In this document: one piece after another, positions 23,297 to 34,306 of the stretch
Position numbering within the stretch: position 1 is the first letter of the stretch
Layout: each line of letters opens with the position of its first letter
Assembly: GCA_963082975.1 (NCBI GenBank)
Contig: OY720347.1
Coordinates: 13,560,225-13,624,224, forward strand
DNA: 64,000 bases
Reading direction: 5' to 3'
Source of the DNA: Labia minor
Taxonomy: Eukaryota; Arthropoda; Insecta; Dermaptera; Spongiphoridae
Position numbers and translations under genes: made by a program
The notes under the pieces: model-generated
What the model saw: the letters and a program-made list of their open reading frames with translations, nothing else
Databases searched by the model: none
Told to the model about the DNA's origin: nothing

Positions 23297-23942
23297 AAGT
23301 TGACCTGTGGCCAGGTCCGAACCGACCGACCGACGGTTTGAAGTAATTTCCAGCTACAGAAACAATTTCAAATAATTTTAATATATCTATTAATGTAATA
23401 AAAACAGATATGGATACATAAATAATAAATATAAACATTTTTAATTTTATTTTATTTATAATATATATGCAAGACCAAGCTGTGACGTCATGAATGACTG
23501 GATGACGTCATATAATTTTAAATCAAGAAAAAACTAATAAATATGATTTTTCTCGAGGATAAAACCAATACAAAGTGCATGATTCGTGGTGATATATAAA
23601 AAAATCTTCTCATGTGAAATTCGGTGTGAAAATAACCCTTCCCTTCCTATCGTCGATCGCTAATACTACCACTTCCGGTTTCCGGATTTCCACCAAAAGT
23701 TGATCAATTCATCCCACTGATGCATTAAGTAAATATACCAAATTTCATCAAAATCGGTTGAGCCGTTCAGGCTGTACACATCTATACGGACGGACAGACG
23801 GACAGACGGACGGACAGACATCATGCTAAAAATACTTTTTTCTGTTAAGAAAATGCATGATTCGTGGAGATATGTAAAAATCTCCACATGTGAAATTTGA
23901 TGTGAAAACAATACCTCCCTTACTATCGTCGGTCGGTAAAAA
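23297..23942 (+). mobile_element. Family B element, copy 3
   Basis: Full-length. The subterminal repeat is expanded by one unit (ACCGACCGACCGACGG). CRE palindromes are at 23483 and 23503. Confidence 0.8.
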
Positions 23943-24311
23943 TTATTACTTAAATGGTAATTTGAAAAAAATCATTCTATGTAAGTATATTTAGAAATTA
24001 ATTTGATATTTGATTAGTTTTGCTCGTATATAAACCATTAAAATTGTAAAATGTAGATTTATAATTTATTTTAATGAAGAAGATTTTTTTTGTTTTACAG
24101 TTTTTTTGAAAACAATGAAAAGAATACAATAGAAATGGTGCAGTTTACAATATAATTTGTTGTTTAGGAATTTGGACTCTTAAATACTTGGTAAATAAGT
24201 CAAAAAATAAATATTATTAATTTTTCTAAAATTTAAAAATTTAAATCATTGAAGAAGATGCTAATTAATTAGTTTTATTAGTCAATTGATAGAGATAACC
24301 AATTTGCTATA

Positions 24312-24735
24312 CAAGGGTGGGGTGAAAAGTTTCCGGTCTGACCAAGAAAAAAATTTTTTTGCTTTATTTGTCAACATAATCTCCATCAACACTCATACAT
24401 TTCTCATAACGGTGTTCTGATTTAGTTAATTTAATTTAATTTAAGTCTCATCTACAGTTATGAATCGACGCAAAAATTCATTTGTATTACGGCTACAGCG
24501 CCAAATTGTCGGTAGAAATGGTTTTTCGAAGCAGTTTTTGGTCTAACGTTAGCAAACGCGGCACCTACCTTGCACACAGCTTTCCATGTTCAAATGGTTG
24601 TGCAAAATATTTCACACACGTTCAGCTGACATCGTACAGGTCTCAGCTATCTTCAATGTTGAAAAATAAAGCAAAAAAAAAATTTAAAAACAATGTTTTT
24701 CTTGGTCAGGCCGGAAACTTTTCACCCCACCCTCG
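24312..24735 (-). mobile_element. Internally deleted mariner MITE, family C, copy 2
   Basis: TIRs (GGGTGGGGTGAAAAGTTTCC) flanked by TA. This is the most informative copy. The minus strand reads EIAET..MSAERV..ILHNHLNME (post-HTH region), then after damage FLRRFITVDET (the first catalytic aspartate region of mariner), a TTAAATT-rich junction, and HRYEKCMSVDGDYVDK-stop, the transposase C-terminus. The second and third catalytic residues are deleted. Confidence 0.85.
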
Positions 24736-24737
24736 TA

Positions 24738-25864
24738 AATTGTCTACTAGTTTAATAATTTTATTTTAATTTAATATTTAATATAAAATGGTTATATTGT
24801 GGCAAACTTTTAAAGTGATGATTTTATTTAATTAGAAATTGTTCTCTGTTTTTTTTTCTTTTTATTAAAAACATATCAGATATTTTGAGCTAATTTTAAG
24901 TTACCAATTTCCTATTGTCTTGAAAAGAAATGGAATTTGAAATGGAATAAGATTTATTTCTTAGATGTGTATTAGACAATATTCAAAATAGATAAATACA
25001 TTTTTTAAAAATAGTATACCTGTATATTAAGTTGCTATTCAATAGACATGTTGAAGGGTTTATTTGTTTGGTGCCTTGTTTGTTCCAAGGATTTGTTGGC
25101 TATGACACAAATCATGAATGTTAAACTTTGTCCATAAAGAGTATTAATTGGAAACGTTCTGCAAAGCAATGATCAATGAGCTTTGCTTTATATTGGATGG
25201 GATTTTCACCTTTCCTCATATTTGTACTTTTCTATGTATTTTATTAGTATGTAGCAAGCCACTTTAATTGAATTCATAGTAATTTTCAAAATTAATTAAA
25301 TACAGTTTCTCTTTATAAATAAAAAGAATTTAAATAAAGTATTTTGTAAGTATTTTTACTAGAAAATAGTAGCATATAAAAATAGATATTTTATTGTATG
25401 TAATTATATCAGTAAATTTCAGGTAATTTAATTATTTATATCGTATTAATTAATTGATTCTATTCTTCATTGTCATCAATTGTAAATATATGCATACAAA
25501 TCAACGAATTAATAGTTAATTTAACCAATTTTATATGTCTTTCTATTATTATCTATTAGTATTAACAAATTAAAAAATAATCCTTTCTCTCGCTCTTTCT
25601 AATCGAGCTAGTGGTGGTTGTGGCTGATGGTTGTGATTATTAATTAAAATTAAAAATAGTAAAATATGTTATAATAAAAACATTTAGTTCAGCCAAAGAT
25701 CATACAAAGTATTATTAACAAAATTATAACTTAACCAAGAATTGCAAGACAATGCACAAACTTGGAGCACCTTGCAAAAAATATTTTAAAAAAACAATAT
25801 TCAATAAAAAACATAAATATAAATGAATATCTTTGAGTCTAGTGGAGTTTTAACAATTTGTTAA
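24738..25864. other. AT-rich sequence
   Basis: No gene recognised. Confidence 0.6.
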
Positions 25865-25866
25865 TA

Positions 25867-26016
25867 TCCACCGTGGATTGTAGGAAATAATTTTAGTTTA
25901 GTTGCAAATCACTTCCCTCAGTGATCTTGCAGAAAATGAGTTAATTCACTCAGCCAATTATGATGAAGGAAATGCAATTAAAAATTACTGTATTATTTCC
26001 TACAATCCACGATGGA
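25867..26016. repeat. Short inverted-repeat element, about 150 bp
   Basis: TCCACCGTGGATTGTAGGAA (plus ATAAT) at 25867-25891 pairs with its complement at 25992-26016 with one mismatch. The interior is non-coding. It fits a small MITE or foldback; no second copy was seen. Confidence 0.55.
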
Positions 26017-26941
26017 GAGCTCATATTAATTTTTAGAGCCAGAACTCTCTTGGTATCCATTTCTGAATTTTACTTTTAATTCTTCATTAGTTGTGAATTC
26101 TAGGAGTACTTCTAAATTTGATGATTATGCATTTGCGAAAGGATCTAAAACTCAGCTTGGTATATTCATATTTAAAATATTATGGAATTGCGTTTTGTAA
26201 AATCAGCATTAAGAACGTAAAGGTGTTGACAGTAAGTAAGTAAATCATCCTGTTTTATCGATAATGCTGATAGATAATGTTCCTCTTCCTAGATTTCCTT
26301 TAAATAGCATAAGTTTTTTTGTTTTTATCAAATTCAACTCACCACCATGCAAGGGTAAATTAATGTCAATAAATATTTTAAAAAGGTGTGTCAAATATGA
26401 TTTGTCAATTTTTGGACGCAATCAAGTTTCCGTGCAGTTTATCGTCTATGTTATCAGGAAAGTCCCGTACTGAGTGAGACAATTAGATTGTAAATCGAAT
26501 CAGACAAACGCCATTTTATGAGCAGCAACAAGTGATTATAGCCTTCACTATTTTCACTACAAAGTTGCCCAAATAATCTGGCATTTCATAACATACAAGT
26601 TGTTACGTGTTCCTTTATTTATTTGCGCTGCGTTTTCGTTAAAAATCTAGACTCTATTCGATCCAATGACAAGATCATATGTTGATTTCTTATACAGGAA
26701 GGTACCTATATATAATATGTAATTTGTAGCCAAGGTGTTTAATATTTAAAACTAGGAAGAAAATTTCCTAACTGATCTATTTTCTGTTCATATTTTATTT
26801 TTAAAGTTTTGGAACACCTTGTATTTTTTTATTTTTCGTAACTCTCATCACCCTTTATTCAGAAATGTATGTAATTTATTGAAACATTATTTATTTATCT
26901 ATTAATGTTATAACTAATGGTAATTTTTATCTTCTTTGTAG
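26017..26941. other. Unassigned sequence of more balanced composition
   Basis: Slightly less AT-rich than its surroundings, especially 26200-26650, but no frame gave a family match on either strand and no exon could be supported. Confidence 0.4.
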
Positions 26942-27749
26942 CAGGGATGGCGAACCTATGAAACGTTTAAAAAATTACATGGCACACATAAAGACAAAAT
27001 TATTTTTTTAATAATTATAACTTTTTTCAATAGAAATGAATTAAAATTGGACAATTCACATTAAAATTGCAATTTATTAAATTTGAAGTACTGAATATTT
27101 ATTTATCTATTTTAGTATGTTAAACCGGCAAATTGTATATTTTATTACTGACAATGAAATATCGCTTGAATTCCCTATAAAAACATTCATGATAAATACC
27201 GTGTATGCCGTTTGGACTTCTATTAATGTCATTGCGTGTTGTTGCCGTACAAATCGCATTTCAAGATTTAAAGTTTTTTGCAAATCTTCACTCTTCATGA
27301 CCTGGAGAACCCAAAAATGGCTTTTGTATTTTTTATGTCTGTCATTTTATTTAATCTGTCTGCTTGTTTGGGAAATTGTGAAGTTATAAACTCAAAATTG
27401 ATTGTGGCGATTACAATGAAATATTACCAACACCTTCTTATATGCTCTTATTTTAATATATGTTGTAAATTTATCAATATTTATTAAAAAAATGAAAAAT
27501 TAATTTTTTAAAAATTTATATCAAGCTTAACAAAGCTTTACTTTTAGGACTGTTGGAGAATAGTGCCATAATCGCAATTTTGTTCTAGAATTTAAAGTTA
27601 GAAGTTATACAAAAATATTCGATTATATATTCAAACAAAAAGGGATGGTGGAGAGGAAAAACATGAGAATTTTATGGCACGTTAGTTACTTAAAAAATAT
27701 TTTTTTATAATTTTGTGGCACGGACATTGAAAAAGGTTCGCAATCCCTG
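26942..27749. mobile_element. hAT-like non-autonomous element
   Basis: Starts CAGGGATGGCGAACCTATGA and ends with the complement of CAGGGATTGCGAACCTTTTT. GGCACAC/GTGCCA blocks lie just inside both ends, as in hAT elements with CAGGG-type termini. The interior of about 800 bp has only short frames (for example minus 27107-27298) with no recognisable transposase. The 8-bp flanks do not match, so the target duplication has decayed or an end is misplaced. The Sec15 inverted repeat begins 18 bp beyond its right end. Confidence 0.6.
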
Positions 27750-27781
27750 GTAAATATATAGATAAGAGTATTTTATTTATA

Positions 27782-28057
27782 ACTTGTGCTGCTGAGGCCT
27801 GAAGTTCCAAATCAAGTTGAATCACTTTACCTTTGAGTTTATTAGCTTGAGAGCAAACTTGAAGTAATTCTCGTATTGAATCAATGAAGCCTTGATAATG
27901 AAAATTGCACATTCGTTCAATATCTTTATCATGATTTTTAATTCTGGCATCCAATCTTTCCATAAACTTTTGATGTTCATCGCCCTCGTAGATTGCTCGA
28001 AATGTCGGTCCCCAATATTCATCAATGAATTATCCATTTAGAGTCTTCACCTGACAT
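27782..28057 (-). pseudogene. Sec15-like (EXOC6): Sec15/EXOC6 N-terminal coding fragment, antisense arm
   Basis: Sec15 is an exocyst subunit that acts with Rab effectors in tethering secretory vesicles. The minus strand reads DEYWGPTFRAIYEGDEHQKF, then MERLDARIKNHDKDIER, MCNFHYQGFIDSIRELLQV and CSQANKLKGKV, followed by about 15 further residues; this is the conserved N-terminal region of the family. The ATG at 28057 opens MSGEDSKWIIH and hits TGA, out of frame with the Sec15 reading, because about 56 bp present in the sense arm are missing. No later Sec15 segments follow, and the match stops near 27782. It is therefore a fragment, not the functional gene. Whether it came through RNA or DNA cannot be told. 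Confidence 0.85.
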
Positions 28058-28107
28058 TTATTTAAATAAATTTATTTAATTTTTTTAAACTATATAAAAT
28101 TTATGGA

Positions 28108-28373
28108 ATGTCAGGTGAAGACTCTAAAATGAATAATTCAACACAGGATACGAAAGGCCAGCATCACGAGCTTTTTTACAAGAAATAGAAGGAATTGATG
28201 AATATTGGGAACCGATATTGCGAGCAATCTACCAGGGCTATGAACATCAAAAGTTTATGGAAAGATTGGATGCCCGAATTAAAAATCATGATAAAGATAT
28301 TGAACGAATGTGCAATTTTCATTATCAAGGCTTCATTGATTCAATACGAGAATTACTTCAAGTTCTCTCTCAA
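28108..28373 (+). pseudogene. Sec15-like (EXOC6): Sec15/EXOC6 N-terminal coding fragment, sense arm
   Basis: Starts MSGEDSKMNNSTQDT, then a one-base frameshift leads to ASRAFLQEIEGIDEYW, RAIYQGYEHQKFMERLDARI and KNHDKDIERMCNFHYQG, ending at ELLQVLSQ where the flanking repeat begins. It retains the 56-bp segment missing from the antisense arm but is shorter at its 3' side. About eight differences separate the arms over some 180 bp, several of them amino-acid changes (for example GPTF to EPIL). It is non-coding as it stands. Confidence 0.85.
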
Positions 28374-28572
28374 GTATTTTATTTATAGTAAATAAAAGTT
28401 ATTCGTATTTATTACTGAAAATACATTAATTATTGATCTTTTAAATAAATTTTCTCATATATTTTATAAGTAAATGCGATTTGGGCCATTCCAATGCCAT
28501 ATGATAGCCCTCGAGCTAATCTATTAATAGCGTGAAATTCATTGGAAAACAATAAATACTTTTTGAAATAAG

Positions 28573-28910
28573 CTGGAGTGTCTCCACTCGACTATCTCGC
28601 AATTTGAATTGGATTAAATAACATAATATATTATATTTAAATTAAATTTAATTAATTATAAATTATAAATAATAAATATTAAACCAGCGCATGTTTGGCT
28701 TTTTATTGATGGCACCATGGCACGTGTTGGCGCGTGAGATTTGCAGTGTTAAAAAATTAATTCTGGTACTTTCAGCGATTCAATCAAGCTGAAATTCTAT
28801 ATATAGCAGTTTTATACAATTATTAATCATGTGAAAAATTATCAAACATATATCTTTATTTTTACGGTCACTTTAGAGGAAAAAATCTCTCTCTTACGAG
28901 ATAGTAAAAA
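28573..28910 (+). mobile_element. Family A element, copy 5 (internally deleted)
   Basis: Both termini are present. The body stops after CACTTTAGAGGAAAAAATC and resumes at CTTACGAGATAGTAAAAA, so the TTCCGG, CAAATTTCAT and (CA)n blocks are gone. Just beyond it (28945 and 28957) are two more TGACGTCA palindromes, 12 bp apart. Confidence 0.75.
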
Positions 28911-29040
28911 GTGAAAAAATAATTTTTTTTCTTTTTATTATTTTTGACGTCATTTGTGACGTCACATCCAGTGCCTCTTATATCTTATAATATTTTTCAA
29001 TCTTTTGTGTTTCAATTTCTTTGCGAGGGGGGGGGGGGGC

Positions 29041-29258
29041 TCTCACACTGGTCCGCTAATATATAATTAATTTACTGATTAAATTAAAATATATTTTAAA
29101 TAAGAACACAAAAAGAAATGAATGTTTTATGTAATATACTGATTGAAACAAAATGGATGAAAACCTTTTACTACTTTCAACCAAATACCACTCGGGGCTA
29201 CAGGGGGCGGAGACCCCGTCTAGGTGTGAAGAGCGCCGAATGCGCTCTGAGCATCTAG
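29041..29258 (+). mobile_element. Helitron-type 3' end, family H, copy 1
   Basis: Ends with a GC-rich hairpin (GAGCGCCGAATGCGCTC), a short spacer and CTAG followed by T: the classic Helitron 3' terminus (hairpin about 10 nt before CTRR). A second GC palindrome (GGGGGCGGAGACCCC) lies upstream. The left limit is uncertain: a TC after a run of 13 G is a possible 5' end, but homology with the copy at 50009 starts only at about 29053. Confidence 0.75.
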
Positions 29259-29893
29259 TATATTTTATAAGTAATAATGTTATGATAATCACACTTTAAC
29301 TTATAATATGCTTTTTTGTTTTTTTTTTATTTATTTTATGATTATAATAAGTCTATATTATTAAAACGACGAGCTAGAAAACCATGAAAGGTATTTCAAA
29401 TTTTAAAAATAACAAGGCTAGATGTTCAAATCGATTTACTTGATATTATTTATATAATATTATGTATTATTCTTTGAATAAAGAAAATCTTGAGATTGTA
29501 ACCAAAGAATCTTCAAGAGGTGTTCGTTTTTCTCTCTATATATTGTTTTTATATTTTATTTACTAGAGACAAATATACTTGCAAAAATATTTCATGTTTT
29601 TTTTCCTCTTTATCAAAAGAAGAAGTTTGAATAAATATTCTTCAAAGTAAATTCCAACAAATATTTTATTTATATTTATATAAAAATACGTAAATCCATT
29701 TGCTAGTTTATTTGCTCAATGTTATATATACTATTAAATATTTTTTTTTAATTTTTTCATATTTATATTTAATATTTAATATATAATAAAATGAAAAAAA
29801 TAATAATATTGTATTATATATATGTTGGTTTAGGTTTCCGTGAATGTTATTGTTATTATTACTATCAGATTTATATATATCTAATCAAAAACA
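29259..29893. other. AT-rich sequence
   Basis: Nothing recognised. Confidence 0.6.
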
Positions 29894-30170
29894 TACCTGT
29901 TAAAAAGGGGGCCAAGTTCCTATCGGCTATTTGTTTGCCTAAAAAAGGGTTCAAATCCATCCCAATGCCAAGTTTAGATGCACTTCAAAATCATTCATAA
30001 TCATTTTTATCAACAGCCTGATCCACTGGTAAACATTTGGCATTCCAAAGAATCGCCACCACACCCAGTCCTCCGCCTCCTGCATCCAGGCACGCCACTT
30101 TATTCACGTCAACGGTCCATCTGGCCGAAATTCACTTTACCATACACCCAACTTAAAATATGGTATAGTT
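29894..30170 (+). mobile_element. tRNA-related SINE-like repeat, family I, copy 1
   Basis: Contains a B-box-like GGTTCAAATCC (about 29949-29959) in a block recurring inverted at 52553-52665 (AGGTTCCTAT-type, TTTGTTTGCC, CAATGCCAAGTTTAGATGCA). A GC-richer tail at 30040-30170 is not shared. The B-box could also be fortuitous. Confidence 0.45.
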
Positions 30171-30499
30171 GTTAAAATACGTAGGTACATGGTTTAAAAT
30201 ATCTAAAATTATAATACTTAGAAATTTGAACTTGGCAGGTTTTCGTGCAAATTTTTTTAAATTAAAATTATATTTGTTTATATATTAAATATAATAATTT
30301 TATTTGTTCTTTTATTTTATAGTTCTGAATTTCCAACTTGTATTGAATAATAAATAATTAGAACTATTAATATTAATTGAAAATTATATAGAAACTGTTA
30401 AGTTATAACAATAAAAATAAACAAACTAATTAATTTAAATTATAAAGTAAAATGGTTTAACACTATTATATATATGTATAATTTACACCTAACGCTGCT
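30171..30499. other. AT-rich sequence
   Basis: Nothing recognised. Confidence 0.6.
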
Positions 30500-31200
30500 T
30501 GTATAGGTAAAATGTCACTTCCGGTAGTCAGATCATGATGAAATTTGGTATCTGAATTTTTTTCATATTTTTAAATCTATATACAAAATATGAAGCAAAT
30601 ATCTCGAAGCAAACTGGTACTTTACTTGAAAGGTAAACGCAACAAGTGTAGGTAAAGTACCACTTCCGGTTGACCGATTTTGACGAAATTTTAAAAGAAA
30701 TCTACAAACTGTGAATAATATCGGTGCACCAAATTTCGAAGTCCTAGCTTGATTAGTTTCTGACAAAACCAATGAATTCGTTTGAATTCGTTAAAATCGC
30801 AATGATATTCGATTATAACAACTCAAGCTTGACCGATTTCCTAAATTTCATAATTTTTTGTTAACCTACTTATAACACACGACCTGTATGCCAAATTTCA
30901 TAGCGCTAGGACAATTGGAAATACCCTAAGAATTTTGTTGACCAATCAGTGAATCAGTTCCAAAATAAGCTATTTTCACAGGGTCATATTTCAGGATCTA
31001 CTGAAGCTATAACTATGAAATTTGGCATACTGCTTTAGTTCTAGTATATGACTACGTAGATAAAATTTTATCTCTGTACTTGCAATAGGCACTGAGATAC
31101 AGGGGGGTCAAAAGTGACTCCAAACCATTCGTGTAAATATACTTACGGCATGCGCGCGGCTTGCTGGAACTTGGCCGGCGCACTACCGTGCGCATAGATA
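30500..31200 (+). repeat. Repeat L: serial CTTCCGG / AAATTT modules
   Basis: At least two successive units begin CACTTCCGGT and run into a GATGAAATTTGG-like block (30513-30550 and 30659-30700), followed by further GCCAAATTTCATA and GAAATTTGGCATA blocks to about 31030. A GC-rich end (GGCATGCGCGCGGCTTGC) precedes a (TA)n run at 31200. The same two motifs occur inside families A and B. Boundaries are unclear and there is no coding frame. Confidence 0.45.
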
Positions 31201-31290
31201 TATATATATATATGTTGAAAAATCTAAATATTTATATAATTTTGATAAATTAGTATTATTATATGAAAATTAAATAAAATTCAAATTTAG

Positions 31291-31426
31291 ATGTACTTTC
31301 TGTAAAAGTACATTTGACAAAAGACATGGATTGAAAATACATTTATTTGTTCTCACACATGTTCAATGCAATAATTGCAATAAGAAATTTAAAGACAAGA
31401 AATCTTTAATAAATCACATTCTTTAA
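31291..31426 (+). CDS. Short C2H2 zinc-finger terminal exon or gene fragment
   Basis: After an acceptor-like CAAATTTAG the plus strand reads CTFCKSTFDKRHGLKIHLF, VLTHVQCNNCNKKFKDKK, SLINHIL-stop: one near-complete finger (C-x2-C-x12-H-x5-H) and one finger cut by the stop before its last histidine. The NKKFKDKKSLINH style matches the finger gene at 20795, so it may be the last exon of a paralogue or a degraded copy. No upstream exon with a matching phase was found. hAT MITE G2 begins 23 bp after the stop. Confidence 0.5.
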
Positions 31427-31448
31427 CGCAATAGACTATACTTTAGAG

Positions 31449-31818
31449 CAGTGATTCTCAACCTTTTTTTACCGCGGCACACTTTTAACGGTTTAAAAAT
31501 TTGGCGGCACACAAAGAAAAAGATAAATGTAAAAGTTATTTACTTAGCTATAATAGACTGTGTAATATAGTTTATGATAATAATCAGAGGTCGGCAACCT
31601 TTTTCAATAGTCGGACACATTTCTGAAATAATATAAAGGGGTGGGCACACTTGGTGATACTTAGAGCCAAATTGAAAAATCGAAAATATTTAAGAGCCTG
31701 ATCGCAAAAACATTTTACCTTGTTTTTTACATACATACATATAAAATAAATAAGTACTTTTCCTTAATTTGAACGCTACATTTGTAAAATTTGGCGGCAC
31801 AGTGAGTGAGAATCACTG
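31449..31818. mobile_element. hAT-like MITE, family G, copy 2, with a nested fragment
   Basis: Ends CAGTGATTCTCAACC and GTGAGAATCACTG. Flanks CTTTAGAG and CTATAGAG match at 7 of 8 positions, as expected for an aged hAT 8-bp target duplication. Around 31586 a different hAT-type end (CAGAGGTCGGCAACCTTTTT) starts inside it, probably a nested insertion. Confidence 0.75.
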
Positions 31819-32590
31819 CTATAGAGTTATAGAGGAAGAAACTGCATACTACAATTTAGCGGAATACAAAGATTTCAAGTATTAAGACACAATCTTTAAA
31901 AAGCAAAAACCAGGAAGAAATAATTGAGCTCGATGTCATTTAACAAAATATACGTACTTAATATATATGTTAAAATGTTGATTTAATATCTTTTATTTAG
32001 ATATATGTATCTCTCTATTTTTGTATTAAATCAATATCATACCCTATATTATTTAATAAATAATAGAGTTTTTTTTTATGTTTTTATAATTTAGTTTTTT
32101 AATTGAACATTCCTTTTCTAAACTAAATAAATAAATTATTTTATACAAATCAGGTCAGAGTTCATTATCATATTTTATAATGAAATAATTAGTTTAATAA
32201 AATCCGTGCATTTATTGCAAATTATTGCAATTAATATAATAAATGATCATCATTTAACATTTTATTTTTCTGAAATGGAGGTAAACTTTTAAACGCTAAT
32301 CTGAACTTTATAGCATATAAACACTTCTCATTTGAATTAATTAATGTATTCATTTTAAAGATAATAATAATAACTTAAATTAATGAAATTAAATTTATTT
32401 TGGTTTAAAATTATGTCATAAAATTAACAAATACGATTACTGTAATTTAATAAAATATTATCTTCATTTTTCTAATTGCTTTATTTTTGGAGAACTTAAA
32501 TCAATCTTTATTAGATTGTTTAACAGCCAGCTTTCTCGTTTATCAATTGACAATTTAATTCTTTATTCTCTCTTTTAAAAATGTGTTCTA
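31819..32590. other. AT-rich sequence
   Basis: Nothing recognised. Confidence 0.6.
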
Positions 32591-32592
32591 TA

Positions 32593-33051
32593 CGAGGATG
32601 GGGTGAAAAGTTTCAGGCCTGGCCAAGAAAAACGATGTTTTTAAATTTTTTTTTTGCTTTATTTTTCAACATAATCTCCATCAATCAACACTGATTTATT
32701 TCTCATATCGGTGTTCTAGTTTAGTTAATTTTTTTAATTAATTAATTAATTTAAGTCTCATCAACAGTTATGAATCGACGCAAAAATTCGTTTGGATTAC
32801 GCTTACAGCGCCAAATTGTCGATAGAAATAGTTTTTCGAAACAGTTTTTGGTTTAACGTTAGCAAACGCGGCACCCACTTTGCACACAACTTTTCCATGT
32901 TCAAATGGTTGTTCAAAATATTTCGTACACGTTCAGCTGACATCTTACTGGTCTCAGCTATCTTGAATGTTGAAAAATAAAGCAAAAAAAAAAAAAATTT
33001 AAAAACATCGTTTTTCTTGGTCAAGCCGGAAACTTTTCACCCCCACCCTCG
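32593..33051 (-). mobile_element. Internally deleted mariner MITE, family C, copy 3
   Basis: TA-flanked TIRs. It has the longest surviving frame of this family: minus 33024-32803 reads FKIAETSKMSAERVRNIL, then NNHLNMEKLCAKWVPRLLTL, a classic mariner transposase segment, before running out of frame. The catalytic domain is missing apart from residues near the first aspartate. Confidence 0.85.
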
Positions 33052-33052
33052 T

Positions 33053-34082
33053 ATATATTCTACCTCCCACACACCCTGTGGTGCCTTCTTTTGAATCAAA
33101 ATTAATGAAATTAATTTTGAATACTAATTTAATTTTAAATGCTTGTTAGTTTTAAGTTTTTATGATTTTTAAAATTAATTTCTATAATTTCATGGTAAAC
33201 TGGTGTTCTCTTTTTTTCGTCACTGTATGTACGAGTTATATCTGTTTTACTAAAAAAATTATTCAAATCTCTTCAAGACCTATTACATTTTATATTTTGT
33301 CTAAATCATTTTTTTTTGTCAAAAAATATCATATAAAGGCAGTATATTAACAGTTAAAAAATGTTGAACACTAAAAGAGATCTTTTAAAGAAAAAAATGT
33401 TCTATCTAAATCAAATTATTGAAATCAATTCTTTTTTTTCAAAAGGAAACCCTTTTTACTTGCAAAGTGAAGGCCATCAGATTGTCTGCTTTTTTCTCAA
33501 AGATTTGATTGAATTCCAACAGATCAATGATACCTTTCATCATTCATATTCGAACGTTCACGAGCGTTTCTTTCCCTTTCATTCTGCTAAAAATCAAAAT
33601 GGAATTTTCAATATTTTCATCTTTTTTTTTTATTTTATTTTATTGTCTCAAACTTAAAATATTTCGAAAACGTTCACACTATATAGGTCTATAAAAATTG
33701 GATATCACCAATGGTAATAAAGTAGCCTTAGATATTGATGGTTAATTTCAACATTTCATGGACCTCTTAAAAAATGAATGACTCTTTTCAATTCAGACCA
33801 GTGACTATTTATAATAAAAAAAAGTTGGTATGCATTTATCTATAAAGGTATTTCATTTATTTACTTGAAATACGTTTTATAAATTCTAAAATCAAAAAAG
33901 ATTCTTCTAGGAAAAAAAGATTAAACGAAATTTGAAGTTTTAATTTTTTTGTTCATTAATCAAGTCGTTATTTTACTTTTAAAATTATTCTGATATAATA
34001 CATTCAAAATTCATTCAGACAAAAAATTTTTATTAAATTTTTAAAACAAACTAAAAGACATATCTAATAGTATTCAACGGAT
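33053..34082. other. AT-rich sequence with weak frames
   Basis: A 98-codon plus-strand frame (33361-33657) is present but Phe/Ile/Lys-rich, with no match, no splice context and a low-complexity end. It is not annotated as a gene. Confidence 0.5.
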
Positions 34083-34306
34083 AAATTTTGCAAATTCAAA
34101 ACATTTGAACAACAATAATATCAATATTATTTACAAAAAATTTCCAACTGTATTATATATTGCAGCTGATTTCATATCAAACAATCACTATTTTAAATTT
34201 TGCAAATTCAAAACATTTGAACAACAATAATATCAATATTATTTACAAAGAATTTCCAACTGTATTATATATTGCAGCTGACTTCATATCAAACAATCAC
34301 TATTTT
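34083..34306. repeat. Recent 112-bp tandem duplication
   Basis: 34083-34194 and 34195-34306 are near-identical, with about two or three differences. The unit is not a multiple of three, so it does not extend a coding frame. Confidence 0.85.

Larger units (their letters stand above)
27768..28387. repeat. Sec15-derived inverted repeat with 14-bp flanking direct repeat
   Basis: The unit consists of an antisense arm (27782-28057), a 50-nt AT-rich spacer, and a sense arm (28108-28373). GTATTTTATTTATA occurs directly on both sides (27768-27781 and 28374-28387), which looks like a target-site duplication. Both arms start at the same ATG next to the spacer. A transcript would fold into a dsRNA stem containing about 90 bp of uninterrupted Sec15 coding sequence. 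Confidence 0.75.

Noticed and set aside
26264..26473. Coding exon in the more balanced region 26200-26650
   Set aside because: No domain or splice-consistent frame on either strand.
28945..28964. Another family B fragment, from its two TGACGTCA sites
   Set aside because: Spacing is 12 bp rather than 20 and no other family B blocks surround it.
33361..33657. 98-codon plus-strand ORF
   Set aside because: Low-complexity Phe/Ile/Lys content, no homologue recognised, no promoter or splice context.
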